Origin: Dugong dugon
Lineage: Eukaryota; Chordata; Mammalia; Sirenia; Dugongidae
Direction: 5' to 3'
DNA: 64,000 bases
Assembly (NCBI GenBank): GCA_030035585.1
Contig: CM057466.1
Coordinates: forward strand, 58,969,233-59,033,232
Below the pieces are notes generated by a model. That model saw only the letters and a list, made by a program, of their open reading frames with translations. It was not told the DNA's origin and made no database searches. The position numbers and the translations under genes were made by a program. Below, piece after piece: positions 22,986 to 32,820 of the stretch (position 1 is its first letter; each line of letters opens with the position of its first letter).

Positions 22986-23807
22986 TAGCACTATCATCAT
23001 TCATATTTTTAGATAAGTAGTTTTTCTAAGGTCACAAAGCTTGCGGGGCTGCAGGCATGTACTTTCTAATGCCCTACTCTTAACACTCCAAGCAACGGGT
23101 CACAGAAGGATCCTTCAGCGTGTGATTAAAATTACTGTGCCATCAGTTATAAAAGGGAGAGACGAGAGACAAGAAATAGAGGAGCTAGAATGGGGAAAGC
23201 CATTGCCAGAAGGTTCTGCTGGTTGATTCCAAGGCCATTGTTTGCCCAAAGCTGCTCCAGATTTTTAATCTCTGGACAGGAGCTATGTCCCTCCCTTCTC
23301 TATGGGGCTTCCCACATTGTGGACAGTTGACATCAATATATAAAAGATTTTATAATATTGCTTTTAGTACAGTAATGTGAGTGTGAATATGTAAGACAAG
23401 ATTGTATTTTCTGTCATAATTAGACACATTTAATGAATGATCTGAGCTGCATAACTCAGTTGTTTTCCATATGACTTTCTTTCTTATATCTTCCTCACCT
23501 TATTTCTGTACAAACAGAAGTGCATTTTTAAATATGTATAACACTGGGAAAATTATTTTATTGCCCCTTATTTCTTGTCGTCTTCATTTAATTTTTGGCT
23601 TCTCCTGGAACCCTCTCTTTTTGGGAATAATCTGGCACAGCTGCCTTCAGAATGTAAACACGCTGGGTACTTACCCATCTGATTATTTTTTTTATCCTTC
23701 CGTAGTTGAAATGTCTTTTCCTTGATTTGCTGTGGGTGTCTGCCCTTTGAGCCCCCTGGAGGTCAGCCTGCCTGAGGGAGACCTTTCCCTTCTCTTCACA
23801 TGTGCAG
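22986..23807 (+). other. Intron end before the last L4 exon
   Basis: Unique-looking sequence with a good pyrimidine tract before the acceptor at 23807. Nothing else supported. Confidence 0.7.
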
Positions 23808-24038
23808 GGGAACTTCAGACACGCAGGCAGCAGTGCACTGGTGTCTCGGGAAGAGCTGATGACAGTGCTGTCTAGACTGGAAGGCGTGCGCATCCGAGGC
23901 CTCTATTTCACCGAGACGCAGCGGCTCACCCTGGGCGAGGTGGGGCTGGAGCAGGCCTCCAACTCAGGGAGTGGAAGTGTAGCACATCATGTAGAGATGT
24001 GTTCCTGCCCGCCTGCCTATACTGGTGACTCATGCCAG
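23808..24038 (+). CDS. LAMA3: LAMA3 exon: L4 domain C-terminus and LE repeat restart
   Basis: This is the largest exon here: 231 nt, 77 codons, phase 0/0, acceptor tgtgcag and donor gtagga. It starts GNFRHAGSSALVSREELMTV, passes through RIRGLYFTETQRLTLGEVGL, and ends CSCPPAYTGDSCQ. The first two thirds close the L4 domain (the GLYFTETQ-like strand is conserved). The CSCPPAYTGDSC tail resumes the interrupted LE repeat. It is the last exon specific to LAMA3B: in LAMA3A its place before the shared exon at 29020 is taken by the exon at 26216. Confidence 0.96.
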
Positions 24039-24875
24039 GTAGGAAATTTTCCTCTGCTATAAAATTCCCAGAGGGGACTTCTGGGGCAGGCTCTTCTGTC
24101 CATTGTACAAGTTTCTGCTGGGCAATACCTTATATTTTACCTAGACTATCTTCAGGTATTAAATATGCAAAATAAATCACAAATGTCTCAAAATGCATAG
24201 AAAAGCATTTAGGTTCTGGGAAGCTTGTTAGGTTCTGGGGATGGTAGGAAGGAGCCAGCCCATGGGGTCCCAGTATTTGAGCTGTGCTTTACCAATGGTA
24301 GACACAGGATCCTTATGCCTTTGGCTAATCAGGGCCTTTTTCAAGTCCCCGCAGAATAGAGTCGAATTCCAGAGAATGTCCTGGATTCTGCAAGGCAAAA
24401 TCGCATACCAGTTTTCCAGATTGCAGTAGACCCTTGTTTGAGGCCCAGTCTGACTGCTTTGTCCTCATTTGATTAAAATGTGCCATACCGTGAAATAATT
24501 TAATATCTCAAGTTTTAAATATGTACTTTTCCTAAAGAGTGGAAAGAAATCACAGTGGTTAGAGCAGTTATTAGGAAACAGCAAACACTGTTGTCCTGTG
24601 TATCCCATACACCCATCGTATAGAGACTTATCAAACTCTTCACTTTCTTGACCCCTTGATAGCAGGCAATCCCAGGGTGATCTGCACTGAAGAGTTTTCT
24701 GTGTTTTTAACCTGAAAATCTCTTACCTGCTGTGGTTTTCTGGGGACTCCTATCTTATAACAGTTAGTCCACAGATCTCCTGTGTTCTTCCTCCTCCCTG
24801 CTGTCTCTTTTCTAGCTGATTAAAATCCATAGCCCAAAGGGTAGAGTGGAGCCTCGGGTTCCCTCCCTCGTTGTT

Positions 24876-24921
24876 GTGGTTGTTGTTAGGTGCTGTTGAG
24901 TCAGTTCTGACTCATAGCCAC
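24876..24921 (-). mobile_element. RTE LINE 3' terminus (left part, split by LTR)
   Basis: 'gttgttaggtgctgttgagt' and 'cagttctgactcatagcc' are the antisense RTE tail. It is cut at 24921 by the LTR and continues at 25420. Confidence 0.9.
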
Positions 24922-25419
24922 TATCTTAGTTATCTAGCTCTGCCGTAACAGAAATACCACAAGAGGATGCCTTTAACAAACAGAAATTTATTCTCTCACA
25001 GTCTAGGAAGCTAGCAGTCTGAATTCAGGGCCCCATCTCCAGGGGAAGGCTTTCTCTCTCTGTTGGCTCTAGGAGAAGGTCTTTGTCATTAATCTTCCCC
25101 TGGACTAGCAGCTTCTCAGTGCAGGGACCCTGAGTCCAGGACACACTCTACTCCTGGCTCTTCATTCTTGGTGGTGATGAAGTCCCTCTCCTCTCTGCTT
25201 GATTCTTTCAAGATACAACCTAATCTTGTAGATTGAGTCCTGCCTCATTAACATAACTGCCTCTAATCGTGCCTCATTAGCATCATAGAGGTTAGGATTT
25301 ACAACATATAAGATAATCACATCAGAACACAAAGTATGGTGGACAACCACACAATACCAGGAATCATGGCCTAACCAAGATGACATATATTTTTAGAGGA
25401 CACAATTCAATCCATGACA
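24922..25419 (-). mobile_element. Solo LTR (MaLR/ERVL-like), inserted in RTE
   Basis: Read on the minus strand, this ~498-bp element starts TGTCATGGATTGAATTGTGT and ends ...CTAAGATA (expected ...CA). The flanks gccac/gtgac both derive from GCGAC of the RTE, giving a 5-bp duplication typical of ERVL/MaLR. No internal retroviral gene is present. It is related to the copy at 52256. Confidence 0.75.
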
Positions 25420-25890
25420 GTGACCCTGTGTACAACAGAGTGAAACACTGCCCGGTCCTACACCATCTTCACAACTGCTGATATGTTTAAGCCCATTGTT
25501 GTAGCCACTGCGTCAATCCATATCTCGTTGAGGGTCTTCCTCTTTTTCACTGACCCTCACAGGCTTGATGTCCTTCTCCAGGGACAAAACACATCTAAAG
25601 TATGTAAGATGAAGTCTCACATCCTCCCTTCTAAGGCTCATTTTCACTGTACTTCTTCAAGACAGATTTATTTGTTCTTCTGGCAGTCCATGGTATATAC
25701 AATATTCTTCACCAACACCATAATTCAAAGGCATCAATTCTTCTTCACTCTTCCTTATTCATTGTCCAACTTTCCCATGCATATGAGGTGACTGAAAATA
25801 CTATGGCTTGGGTCAGGCACACCTTAGTCCTCAATGTGACATCTTTGCTTTTTAACACTTTGAAGAGCCTTTTGCAGCAAATTTGCCCTC
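25420..25890 (-). mobile_element. RTE LINE 3' region (right part)
   Basis: Antisense continuation of the split RTE: 'gtgaccctgtgtacaacaga' through 'gacatctttgctttttaaca'. It encodes the C-terminal part of the RTE ORF with frame breaks and ends about 30 bp before the distal AP-1 site of LAMA3A. Confidence 0.9.
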
Positions 25891-25918
25891 CCTCATACCC
25901 GAGGTGTATTTTTGGGGT

Positions 25919-25925
25919 TGACTCA
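25919..25925 (+). promoter_or_regulatory. LAMA3: AP-1 site 1 (distal), LAMA3A promoter
   Basis: A perfect TGACTCA lies 297 bp upstream of the LAMA3A start codon and about 30 bp beyond the end of an antisense RTE LINE fragment. AP-1 control of the keratinocyte LAMA3A promoter through several clustered sites is established knowledge for human and mouse. Occupancy here is inferred. Confidence 0.65.
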
Positions 25926-26062
25926 GCCTGTGATTTACTGCTGCTAATCGTCTAGTGCTGTCTGCAGGGTTAGGTGGGTAGAGGGTGCTGCCGGCCCCAC
26001 CTCACTGGAATTACAGAGCGGTGCGCTTATCTCCAGGACTCTCAGGTGTGCTCTCCACAGTC

Positions 26063-26069
26063 TGACTCA
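26063..26069 (+). promoter_or_regulatory. LAMA3: AP-1 site 2, LAMA3A promoter
   Basis: A perfect TGACTCA lies 153 bp upstream of the LAMA3A ATG and about 95 bp upstream of the TATA-like box. It lies in non-repetitive, GC-richer sequence between transposon debris and the first exon. Confidence 0.7.
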
Positions 26070-26118
26070 TGCGGGAAGTTTAAAGGTGGGGCCCCTGCCG
26101 CAGACAGCCTTCCTTACC

Positions 26119-26125
26119 TGAGTCA
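26119..26125 (+). promoter_or_regulatory. LAMA3: AP-1 site 3 (proximal), LAMA3A promoter
   Basis: A perfect TGAGTCA lies 56 bp downstream of AP-1 site 2 and about 33 bp before the TATA-like box. Two perfect heptamers this close to a known AP-1-dependent first exon are unlikely to be coincidence, but function is inferred. Confidence 0.7.
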
Positions 26126-26157
26126 GGCAGGCCCGGGCACTGAGCAGGAAGGGCAGC

Positions 26158-26163
26158 TATAAG
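26158..26163 (+). promoter_or_regulatory. LAMA3: TATA-like box of LAMA3A
   Basis: TATAAG in the context gcTATAAGag sits 58 bp upstream of the LAMA3A start codon. If used, transcription would start near 26188 and leave a 5' UTR of roughly 28 nt before an ATG with A at -3. The start site is inferred and not visible from sequence alone. Confidence 0.5.
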
Positions 26164-26215
26164 AGGAGAAGCAGAGGGTGGTTCGTGTGCAGCCAGCAGG
26201 AGCCCAGACACGAGG

Positions 26216-26386
26216 ATGCCCCCCACAGTGAGGTGGTCTGCTCAGAGCACAGGGTGGCTATGGCTTTTTGGGGCAGCCCTGGGACAGTGTCTGGGATACA
26301 ACACACAGCAGCAGAGGGTAGAGTTTCTTCAGCCTCCTGGTCAAAGCCAACTGCAAGCAAGTTATGTGGAGTTTAGACCTAGCCAG
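26216..26386 (+). CDS. LAMA3: LAMA3A alternative first coding exon (signal peptide)
   Basis: This exon encodes the N terminus of the short laminin alpha-3A chain: 57 codons from ATG, ending in phase 0 at SQ before gtaagg. It starts MPPTVRWSAQSTGWLWLFGA and ends ASYVEFRPSQ. The hydrophobic run of residues 13-28 (GWLWLFGAALGQCLGY) is a secretory signal; the QQQRVEFLQPPGQSQLQ stretch is the alpha-3A-specific N-terminal peptide. It splices to the exon at 29020, replacing the long N-terminal arm. The match to human LAMA3A is clear from memory. I chose the ATG for its match, its A at -3 and the promoter elements just upstream. A frameshift in the human equivalent exon causes laryngo-onycho-cutaneous syndrome. 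Confidence 0.96.
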
Positions 26387-29019
26387 GTAAGGTCATTTTT
26401 TAAATTTTGGCTTGGTATGGGGAAGGGTTCCCAGCTTTGTGACATTTTAAGTTAGGGTGATTAATGAGTAAGTGGGTGGGTTGGTGGAGGGGTGATGGCC
26501 TCCCCACTCTGTTGACTGGCAGTGTTTATTACAATACCTGACAGATTGCTCCCTGAGCTGTTAACCACAAACCCCATAAACATCAGCCCACCTGGAAAGG
26601 CTGAGAGAGTTAAGAATTTGAATGCTTGTGGGATGTTACAATACTATGAAACTCTGCGCCCTTTAGAGAGTAACCCAAGCCTCAGAACAAAGGAGTCCAA
26701 TCCCTGTAGGTTTCCAAATTCAGCTCGGAAGAAAAATCAACCATGAAATAAAACCTGAGAACCAGTGAAATTCCTGCTAAGAAAGTGATCAGATAAGGTT
26801 TACACAATACCTAACAGACATGCTTGAATTTGCTAGGCATTAAACGTTTATAAATACTAGTCTCTTTCTGTAAATTTCCTAGATGTTATACAGGAGCTTA
26901 CAGAGATGTAGAACCTCTGGTTGTTGAAATAGCCCGGGAAACCTGAAAGGGATATGATTTTATCATCTGTACTACTCATGTTAATTGCAAAAGTTATTAT
27001 AAATAATTATCACTTTAAAAAAACTTAACTAATTACAAAACCCCTTTACTGAAATAATATATGAGGACACATTCATTTTTATTTAGAGAGTTGGTCTTCA
27101 TTACAATCTGAATACGAGAACTGAATTTTATGTAAAATACGTGTGGGTGGGTTGTTTGCTTTATAGAGGTGATAAAATGATTATATTTCAGTAACTGACA
27201 AATGCTCTGAGAGTCACATGAGTACTTTTTTTGTTTCTAACCAAAATCAAATTAAGAGGGGTGATTTTAATTTTTAATCAAGATAAATTATCCAACACCC
27301 AAAACATTTTCAGTTAAGGCTTTTACTCAAGCATGTTGTCATAAACTAACCAGATGTATATTTGAATAATTTGCTCTTTACCAGATATGATCATTTTGCA
27401 AGCATGCGATACAATATATGGTGATAATCATAAGGTACTTGCCACTTATGAATAGAGATTATTTGTATGTAGATACAATCCCACCATCACTAGCTAAATT
27501 TCATTTTGACGTATCTCTTAGTCATGCTTACAGCTAAAGAACATTCCTTTCATACTTTTCTCCTTTAGACAAGCCTATTCATATAACTCATAAAGTAAGC
27601 TAGTTTTTTTGCGATGTGTTCTTTTGCCTAAACATGGTTCCTGATAGCTTAAAGGAACATTATATTGGAAATTACAGTCTTGTTGTGTATGGTTTGTAGT
27701 CATTGGTAACTGGGGATGAAGCTCCCAACAAACAGCACCTGGGCTATTTCACTCTGGATTATACACGTTGCTTCTGCCTCCAGCCCTACAGGTTGTTTCC
27801 TCCTCTCCCCTGCTTGACCAGCTTGAGACCCTTATGGCCAGGGATGAATGAGATTGTCCCATTCATTTCAAGGTTTCCTTTGACCGTAGGTTCAGAGTCT
27901 TATAGACTTATGTGCCGGTTAAAGAGGATTAGATCAAAGTTTATAATTTATCTTGAAGTATTTATTTTTTCCTGATGTTTTAAAGATAGGACATATAGGA
28001 GATCAGTGAAAGAAATTAGTACAAATCTGTTTTGGTGATTAAAAGATCCACTTGCCATAGAGTTGATTCTGATTGATGTTGACCCTTAGTTCTGCCAAAA
28101 TAACAAAAATGTCTATAATTCTCTTAAAGATGGAAATTTAATGACATTTTAATGCCTAGTATAAGAATAATTGCTCTTTTTTTCTACTGGAGGCATTCTT
28201 AACTAGAATCCTTTTTTATATCAGTTTGTCAAACTAAAAGTATAGGTTTTTCGTCAGTATGAAACATAATCGTTTGTATTAAGCTAGAAACAGACAACAT
28301 ACAGGAGATAGAAATAATCAAAAAGATATTGAACAAGAAAACAAGACAAAACCCAAGGAGGTCCCCCAAGAGTGTTCTGTCTGGGACCAAAGGGCCACAT
28401 TTGTGAAGAGTCCAATATGGGAACTTGAGCATGGCCTGGGTCCCTGCTGCCTGCAGACTAGTGAGTGGCCTTGAAGTGATTCTGCCATTATTGTGTGGAT
28501 CCCAGTTAAGACTTCTTATTCCCCCCTCCTTCTCTTTCCCCTACCAGCTGACTCCAAATCACCCTTGGAGAGGGAATGGCTACCCTAAGAGAACTTGAAC
28601 TTGCAGTGTGATTTGTTAGATGTCCCATTCCCTGAGGACACTGAATTCAAGCCTGAGGACTAACTTCCTGGCCCTGTAACTCTTTCACCACTCCACCCTT
28701 CCACCCCCCTCAAGAGGACTGGTTTGCGGAGGAGAAGAACCCCACTTCCACATCCACAGCCCACCCTCAACTTCCCCTTTCACCGATTTCCCCACCGCAT
28801 ATTTCACACTCAGGCACAAACCCACAGTCCCACGGTTACATGGGAACTAAACAGAACCTGACACAAGACAAGTGGGCCTGGCTAGAGTGTGAAATGAGAA
28901 ATCCACACACTGAATAAGGAAAGAAGGTATAAAGTGAATTCTTCACAGTCAGAATCGTCACATGTTTGGGATAATAATTGTTTTCTTTCTATTGACGAAA
29001 CACTTTGTTTGAAAAATAG
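26387..29019 (+). other. LAMA3A intron 1
   Basis: 2.6 kb, mostly AT-rich and apparently unique. The only repeat I can name is a possible SINE scrap at 28050-28090 ('ccatagagttgattctgatt'). This repeat-poor stretch next to the internal promoter contrasts with the dense repeats elsewhere. No gene seen. Confidence 0.7.
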
Positions 29020-29133
29020 GGTTGCAACCCTGGATACTATCGGGATAACAAAGGCTTGTATACTGGACGATGTGTTCCCTGCAATTGCAACGGGCATTCG
29101 AATCGATGTCAGGATGGCTCAGGAATATGTATT
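29020..29133 (+). CDS. LAMA3: LAMA3 exon: first LE exon shared by both isoforms
   Basis: The exon is 114 nt (38 codons), phase 0/0, acceptor aaatag and donor gtgagt. It reads [18 protein letters not shown] and continues [20 protein letters not shown]. Cysteines at residues 2, 18, 21, 23, 30 and 37 fit the end of one LE repeat and the start of the next. In LAMA3B it follows the exon ending DSCQ, so the first cysteine completes that repeat; in LAMA3A it follows FRPSQ, leaving the repeat N-terminally incomplete, as in human alpha-3A. Confidence 0.96.
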
Positions 29134-29264
29134 GTGAGTATATTGATACTCTGATGTTACCTGCAGGCAGGCGGTTTTTTCTCCATTTTCCCTATAATTG
29201 GCCCTGAGACATTGGTGCAACAGCTCCTACCAAACCCTAAATAGAGGTTGCTATGTTATGTAGG

Positions 29265-29470
29265 GGAGTCCTTGGGTGATGCAAATGGTTAATGTGCTTG
29301 ACTGCTAATCGAAAGGTTGAAGGTTCAAGTCGACCTAGAGGCGCCTCAGAAGAAAGGGTTGGCGATCTACTTTCAAAAAAAAATCAGCCATTGAAAATCT
29401 TATGGAGCACAGTTCTACTCTGACACATGGAATCTCCATGAGTCAGAGTCAACTCGAAGGCAACTGGTTA
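29265..29470 (+). repeat. AfroSINE (long type) with 9-bp duplication
   Basis: Sense copy. TGTTATGTA at 29254-29262 is repeated at 29472-29480. Confidence 0.93.
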
Positions 29471-29640
29471 TTGTTATGTACAAAGCTTGAACGTCATGAG
29501 ACTGAATTATTTTACACTCTATTGTTTCCTGTTTCACCAGAAGAGAACACCAGTCCGAACAATTAAATTACACTTTAGCTTCTAAATCTCTTTTTCATTA
29601 AATGATATTAATGGGCGGATCCTGGGAGTTAATTATTGCC

Positions 29641-29812
29641 ACCAAAAAACCAAAACCAAACCCACTGCCACTGAGTCAATTCCGACTCATAGCACCTTAC
29701 AGGACAGAGTAGAACTGCCCCATAGGGTTTCCAACGAGCACCTGGTGGATTCCAACTGCCGACCTTTGGATTAGCAGTTGTAGCTCTTAGCCACAGCATC
29801 ACCATGCCTCCT
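29641..29812 (-). repeat. AfroSINE (short type)
   Basis: Antisense copy starting with an A/C-rich tail and ending 'catcaccatgcctcc'. The flanks share TAATTATT. Confidence 0.93.
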
Positions 29813-31020
29813 AATTATTACTAAGATGTTATAAATCGGAGCCCCATTACCTTGGGTCCCAATTTCGTTGGGGTGGCGAAAGGTTGTGGAGGGCAGGACC
29901 TTGTTGCTGTCAGACGAGCAGTACCCCAGGGTACTGGGGATGTTAAGAAAGGCTTATGGCTCAGACTCAGACCCAGTGGGTTTATGTGGCAGCCAGGTGA
30001 GGGGAGGGGATCGGAGGAAGGAAAACACCCCCTCCCCTCTTTTCTTCTTCACAGTGCCCACAGGCTGCATGCGCCCTATATTAACCTCCTTTCCCTTTCA
30101 AGGCAGTCCTGATGTCTGTGACTTAGTCACTGGAAAGCAATCTTTTCTTTGGAATACTCTAGAAAATCCCCCACATAAAATCAGATTCCTAGGAAATATT
30201 TCTTTTGCATCCTGAAGCAGAACTGTTTGTCATTCTGCTTCCTTCTTCCCTCTTGTCAGAGGTCTCCTGGTAACCAGGGCCTCCCTTAATTAGAGTGAGA
30301 ATAGACGGCTCCAAGGGAAGGAGTGTGTGACCCCCGGTTATGTTGTACTCTTTTGGAAATTCTTCTGGCACGGGTTTCCTTTGCATTGTGTGATTCAACT
30401 AGAGTGTGTCTCAACTCTTTTGAGTTCCTAGACTATAGTAAGCCAATTCGGCATGTCCCAGGGATTGCTTCCTCTGCCAGATGGGACAGGCCAGAACAGG
30501 AGATTGTTGTAAAGAGCCTGACAGACTCTTTTTTAGGATTTTAGCCGTATAAGCTCAAAAAGAATAAAAGACATTGGGAAATACTGTGTTTCAGCTCATA
30601 AGTATTCCTATGTAAAAGTTTATCTTTGATGCTGTATGTTTTGTGTAACACAGGTAGATGCTTTCATTAAAAATAAATGTTTATTTTATTGCTAAATTAT
30701 TTTTAGATGTCAAGTTCATTCTATAAAACCTGCTGAAAAACAAAGGGAATTTTATCTGTAGTCCATTCACCCGGTGAAAGGGTCACTAGTGAGAGCCATA
30801 ATGCACATGTTTTAATCAAACAGGAAGATTTTCGTTTCTATTTCCTTCTTTTGTAGCTCTGTCTTCACTTGTCCCTAGTGGCCATGTGGCTCTAGAAACT
30901 AACCATTCAGGAAACCCTTATTGAGCATTGCTATCGTGGCAGGTACTAAGCTAAGCACTAGGGTCAAAATCACAAAGCATAAATAATGCCTGCTCTCAAG
31001 AGGCTTGCAGTATAGTGGGG
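29813..31020 (+). other. Intronic sequence, mostly unique
   Basis: No named feature until a possible old repeat at 30905-31020. Open frames at 29852-30215 have no recognisable domain and no splice or start context that I trust. Confidence 0.6.
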
Positions 31021-31022
31021 GA

Positions 31023-31110
31023 ATGTGTGTGCATGCAGACACGCACACAGGCACACACACACAGGCACACACACACAGGCATATGCACACGCACACACAC
31101 ACACATGCAC
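31023..31110. repeat. (CA)n microsatellite, interrupted
   Basis: CA repeats with GG/TATG interruptions on the + strand. Confidence 0.95.
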
Positions 31111-31504
31111 ACGGGCCCATGTCTGGGCTCAGTCGTACCTGCTCAATGGCAAAGCTCTGAGTGGTGATATTGTCCCCAAATGTAGCCACCATCTGGTTAC
31201 CAAGGATGCAGCCCTAATCATCAGAGAACAGTAATGGGGAAATGAATATCAAATGGGCCTTCAGGCGGACTCCTCGGTAAATTGACCTCCCCCTCTAAAG
31301 ACCCCAGTGTACATTTCTCAAATCCTGGACATTCACAGGTGTGCAAATCTCCATGTCGTTTCAAGAATAAAATTAAAGTTTACAAAGAAAAGTAGCCCAG
31401 CTCCTTGTTAGTAAAGCAGTACGTGTTCATTTGAGAGGGCAGGAATATCGGGGTACACTATTACACAGGTGCTGTGAGCCAGAAGGATTGGTGGTGATGG
31501 ACTC

Positions 31505-31830
31505 CCTTCTTTGCTGAGATCCCCTCCAGGGTTCCCTTCTCTCTATGAGCACCCCCCCAGGGCTCCCTTCTCTCTGCTGAGGTCCCCTAGGTTTTGCTTC
31601 TCTATAGAGGCCCCCCTGCCAGGGTTCCCTTCTCTCTGCTGAGGCCCCTCAGGGCTCCCTTCTCTCTGCAGAGGCCCCCCCAACCAGGGCTCCCTTCTCT
31701 GCAGAGGCCCCCAGGGCTCCCTTCTCTCTGCAGAGGCTCCCGCACGGTTCCCTTCTCTGCTGAGAGCCCCCCAGGGTTCTCTTCCCTGCAGAGGCCCCCC
31801 AGCATTCCCTTCTCTGCAGAGGCCCCTGCC
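31505..31830. repeat. Minisatellite, ~25-33-bp unit
   Basis: At least ten imperfect copies of a unit like 'gggttcccttctctctgc' plus 'tgaggccccccca'. It is strongly C/T-rich on the + strand and G/A-rich on the other. Both strands stay open in one frame because of the unit, not because of a gene. Confidence 0.93.
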
Positions 31831-32104
31831 TTTCCCTCTTCTACTTGCCAGACTTTCTTTCCTTCCTTTCTCCTCTCTCCTCCAGCTACCCTTGCCTCCT
31901 ATTGTTGCTGTCACCCCTTCTATCACTACAGCCTCACCTTACTCTCTGGTCCCGTGTGCCTTTGCCTTTCTATTCCCATCCTCTTTCTTAAGGCTTTCTT
32001 TCTTTTTATTCCCTGCCATTTGAGCCCACCTCCCCCACTGTCCCCAGAATGATTTATCTGAAATTCCCAGTGGACCAGGGGCTCTGCTATTTAAAATCCT
32101 CCTG

Positions 32105-32265
32105 CGGCCTCAGTGGCATAGTGGTTAAGAGCTACAGTTGCTAACCAAAAAGGTCAGCAGTTAGAATCCACCAGGTGCTCGTTGGAACCTCTATGGGTCA
32201 GTTCTACTCTGTCCTATAGGGTCGCTATGAGTCGGAATCGGCTCGACAGCAGTGGGTTTTTTTGT
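32105..32265 (+). repeat. AfroSINE (short type)
   Basis: 'cagtggcatagtggttaaga' head; tail 'tgagtcggaatcggctcgac', then poly-T. Confidence 0.93.
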
Positions 32266-32379
32266 AGCCTCAGAGGCTTTCAGAGAGAAGCCGGATCCTT
32301 AGCAGGCGCTGGGGACTCTCTGCCTGTGTTGCCTGCCCCCCAGCCCGCCTCCCTGACTCCACCCTCCACCCTCTGCAGA

Positions 32380-32605
32380 CACCGAATGCCTCATGCTCCC
32401 TGTACAGGTGACCCAGAGATCTCAAGGCTCTGAGGTTCTGCACACACTGTTCCCTGTGCCTGCAATGCCCTTCCCTCACATTTCTACCCAGCTGATGTCT
32501 CTCCTGCCACCCTCCATTCAGCAGCCTCACTTCCAGGGGGCCTTCCCTGAGGCTCTGGAACAGCCACCTGTGCCTCCTCTTTGCTCTACATGACACTGCG
32601 CAGAA
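32380..32605 (+). repeat. L2-like LINE 3' fragment
   Basis: 'tgccttcccctcaca'-like and 'tcacttccagggggccttcc' words resemble L2. Confidence 0.45.
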
Positions 32606-32655
32606 CTTTGAATTCAACAAATTCAATATTATATTGAATGTGTGTTTTTACAGCG

Positions 32656-32820
32656 CTATGCCCTGGTGGCGCAGTGGTTAAGAGTTCGGCTGCTAACCAA
32701 AAGGTCAGCAGTTCAAATCCGTGAGCCACTCCTTGGAAACTTTATGGGGCAGTTCTCCTCTGTCCTGTAAGGTTGCTATGAGTCGGCATCGACTCGGTGG
32801 CAACGGGTTTTGATTTTTCA
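32656..32820 (+). repeat. AfroSINE (short type)
   Basis: 'ccctggtggcgcagtggtta' head with B-box-like 'cagttcaaatccg'; tail 'gagtcggcatcgactcggtg'. Confidence 0.95.

Noticed and set aside
26522..26746. Open frame just downstream of the LAMA3A first exon
   Set aside because: No similarity that I recognise and no splice support; it is intronic in both isoforms.
31543..31926. 127-codon minus-strand and 152-codon plus-strand open frames
   Set aside because: Both are translations of a minisatellite; residues repeat with the unit and no domain is present.
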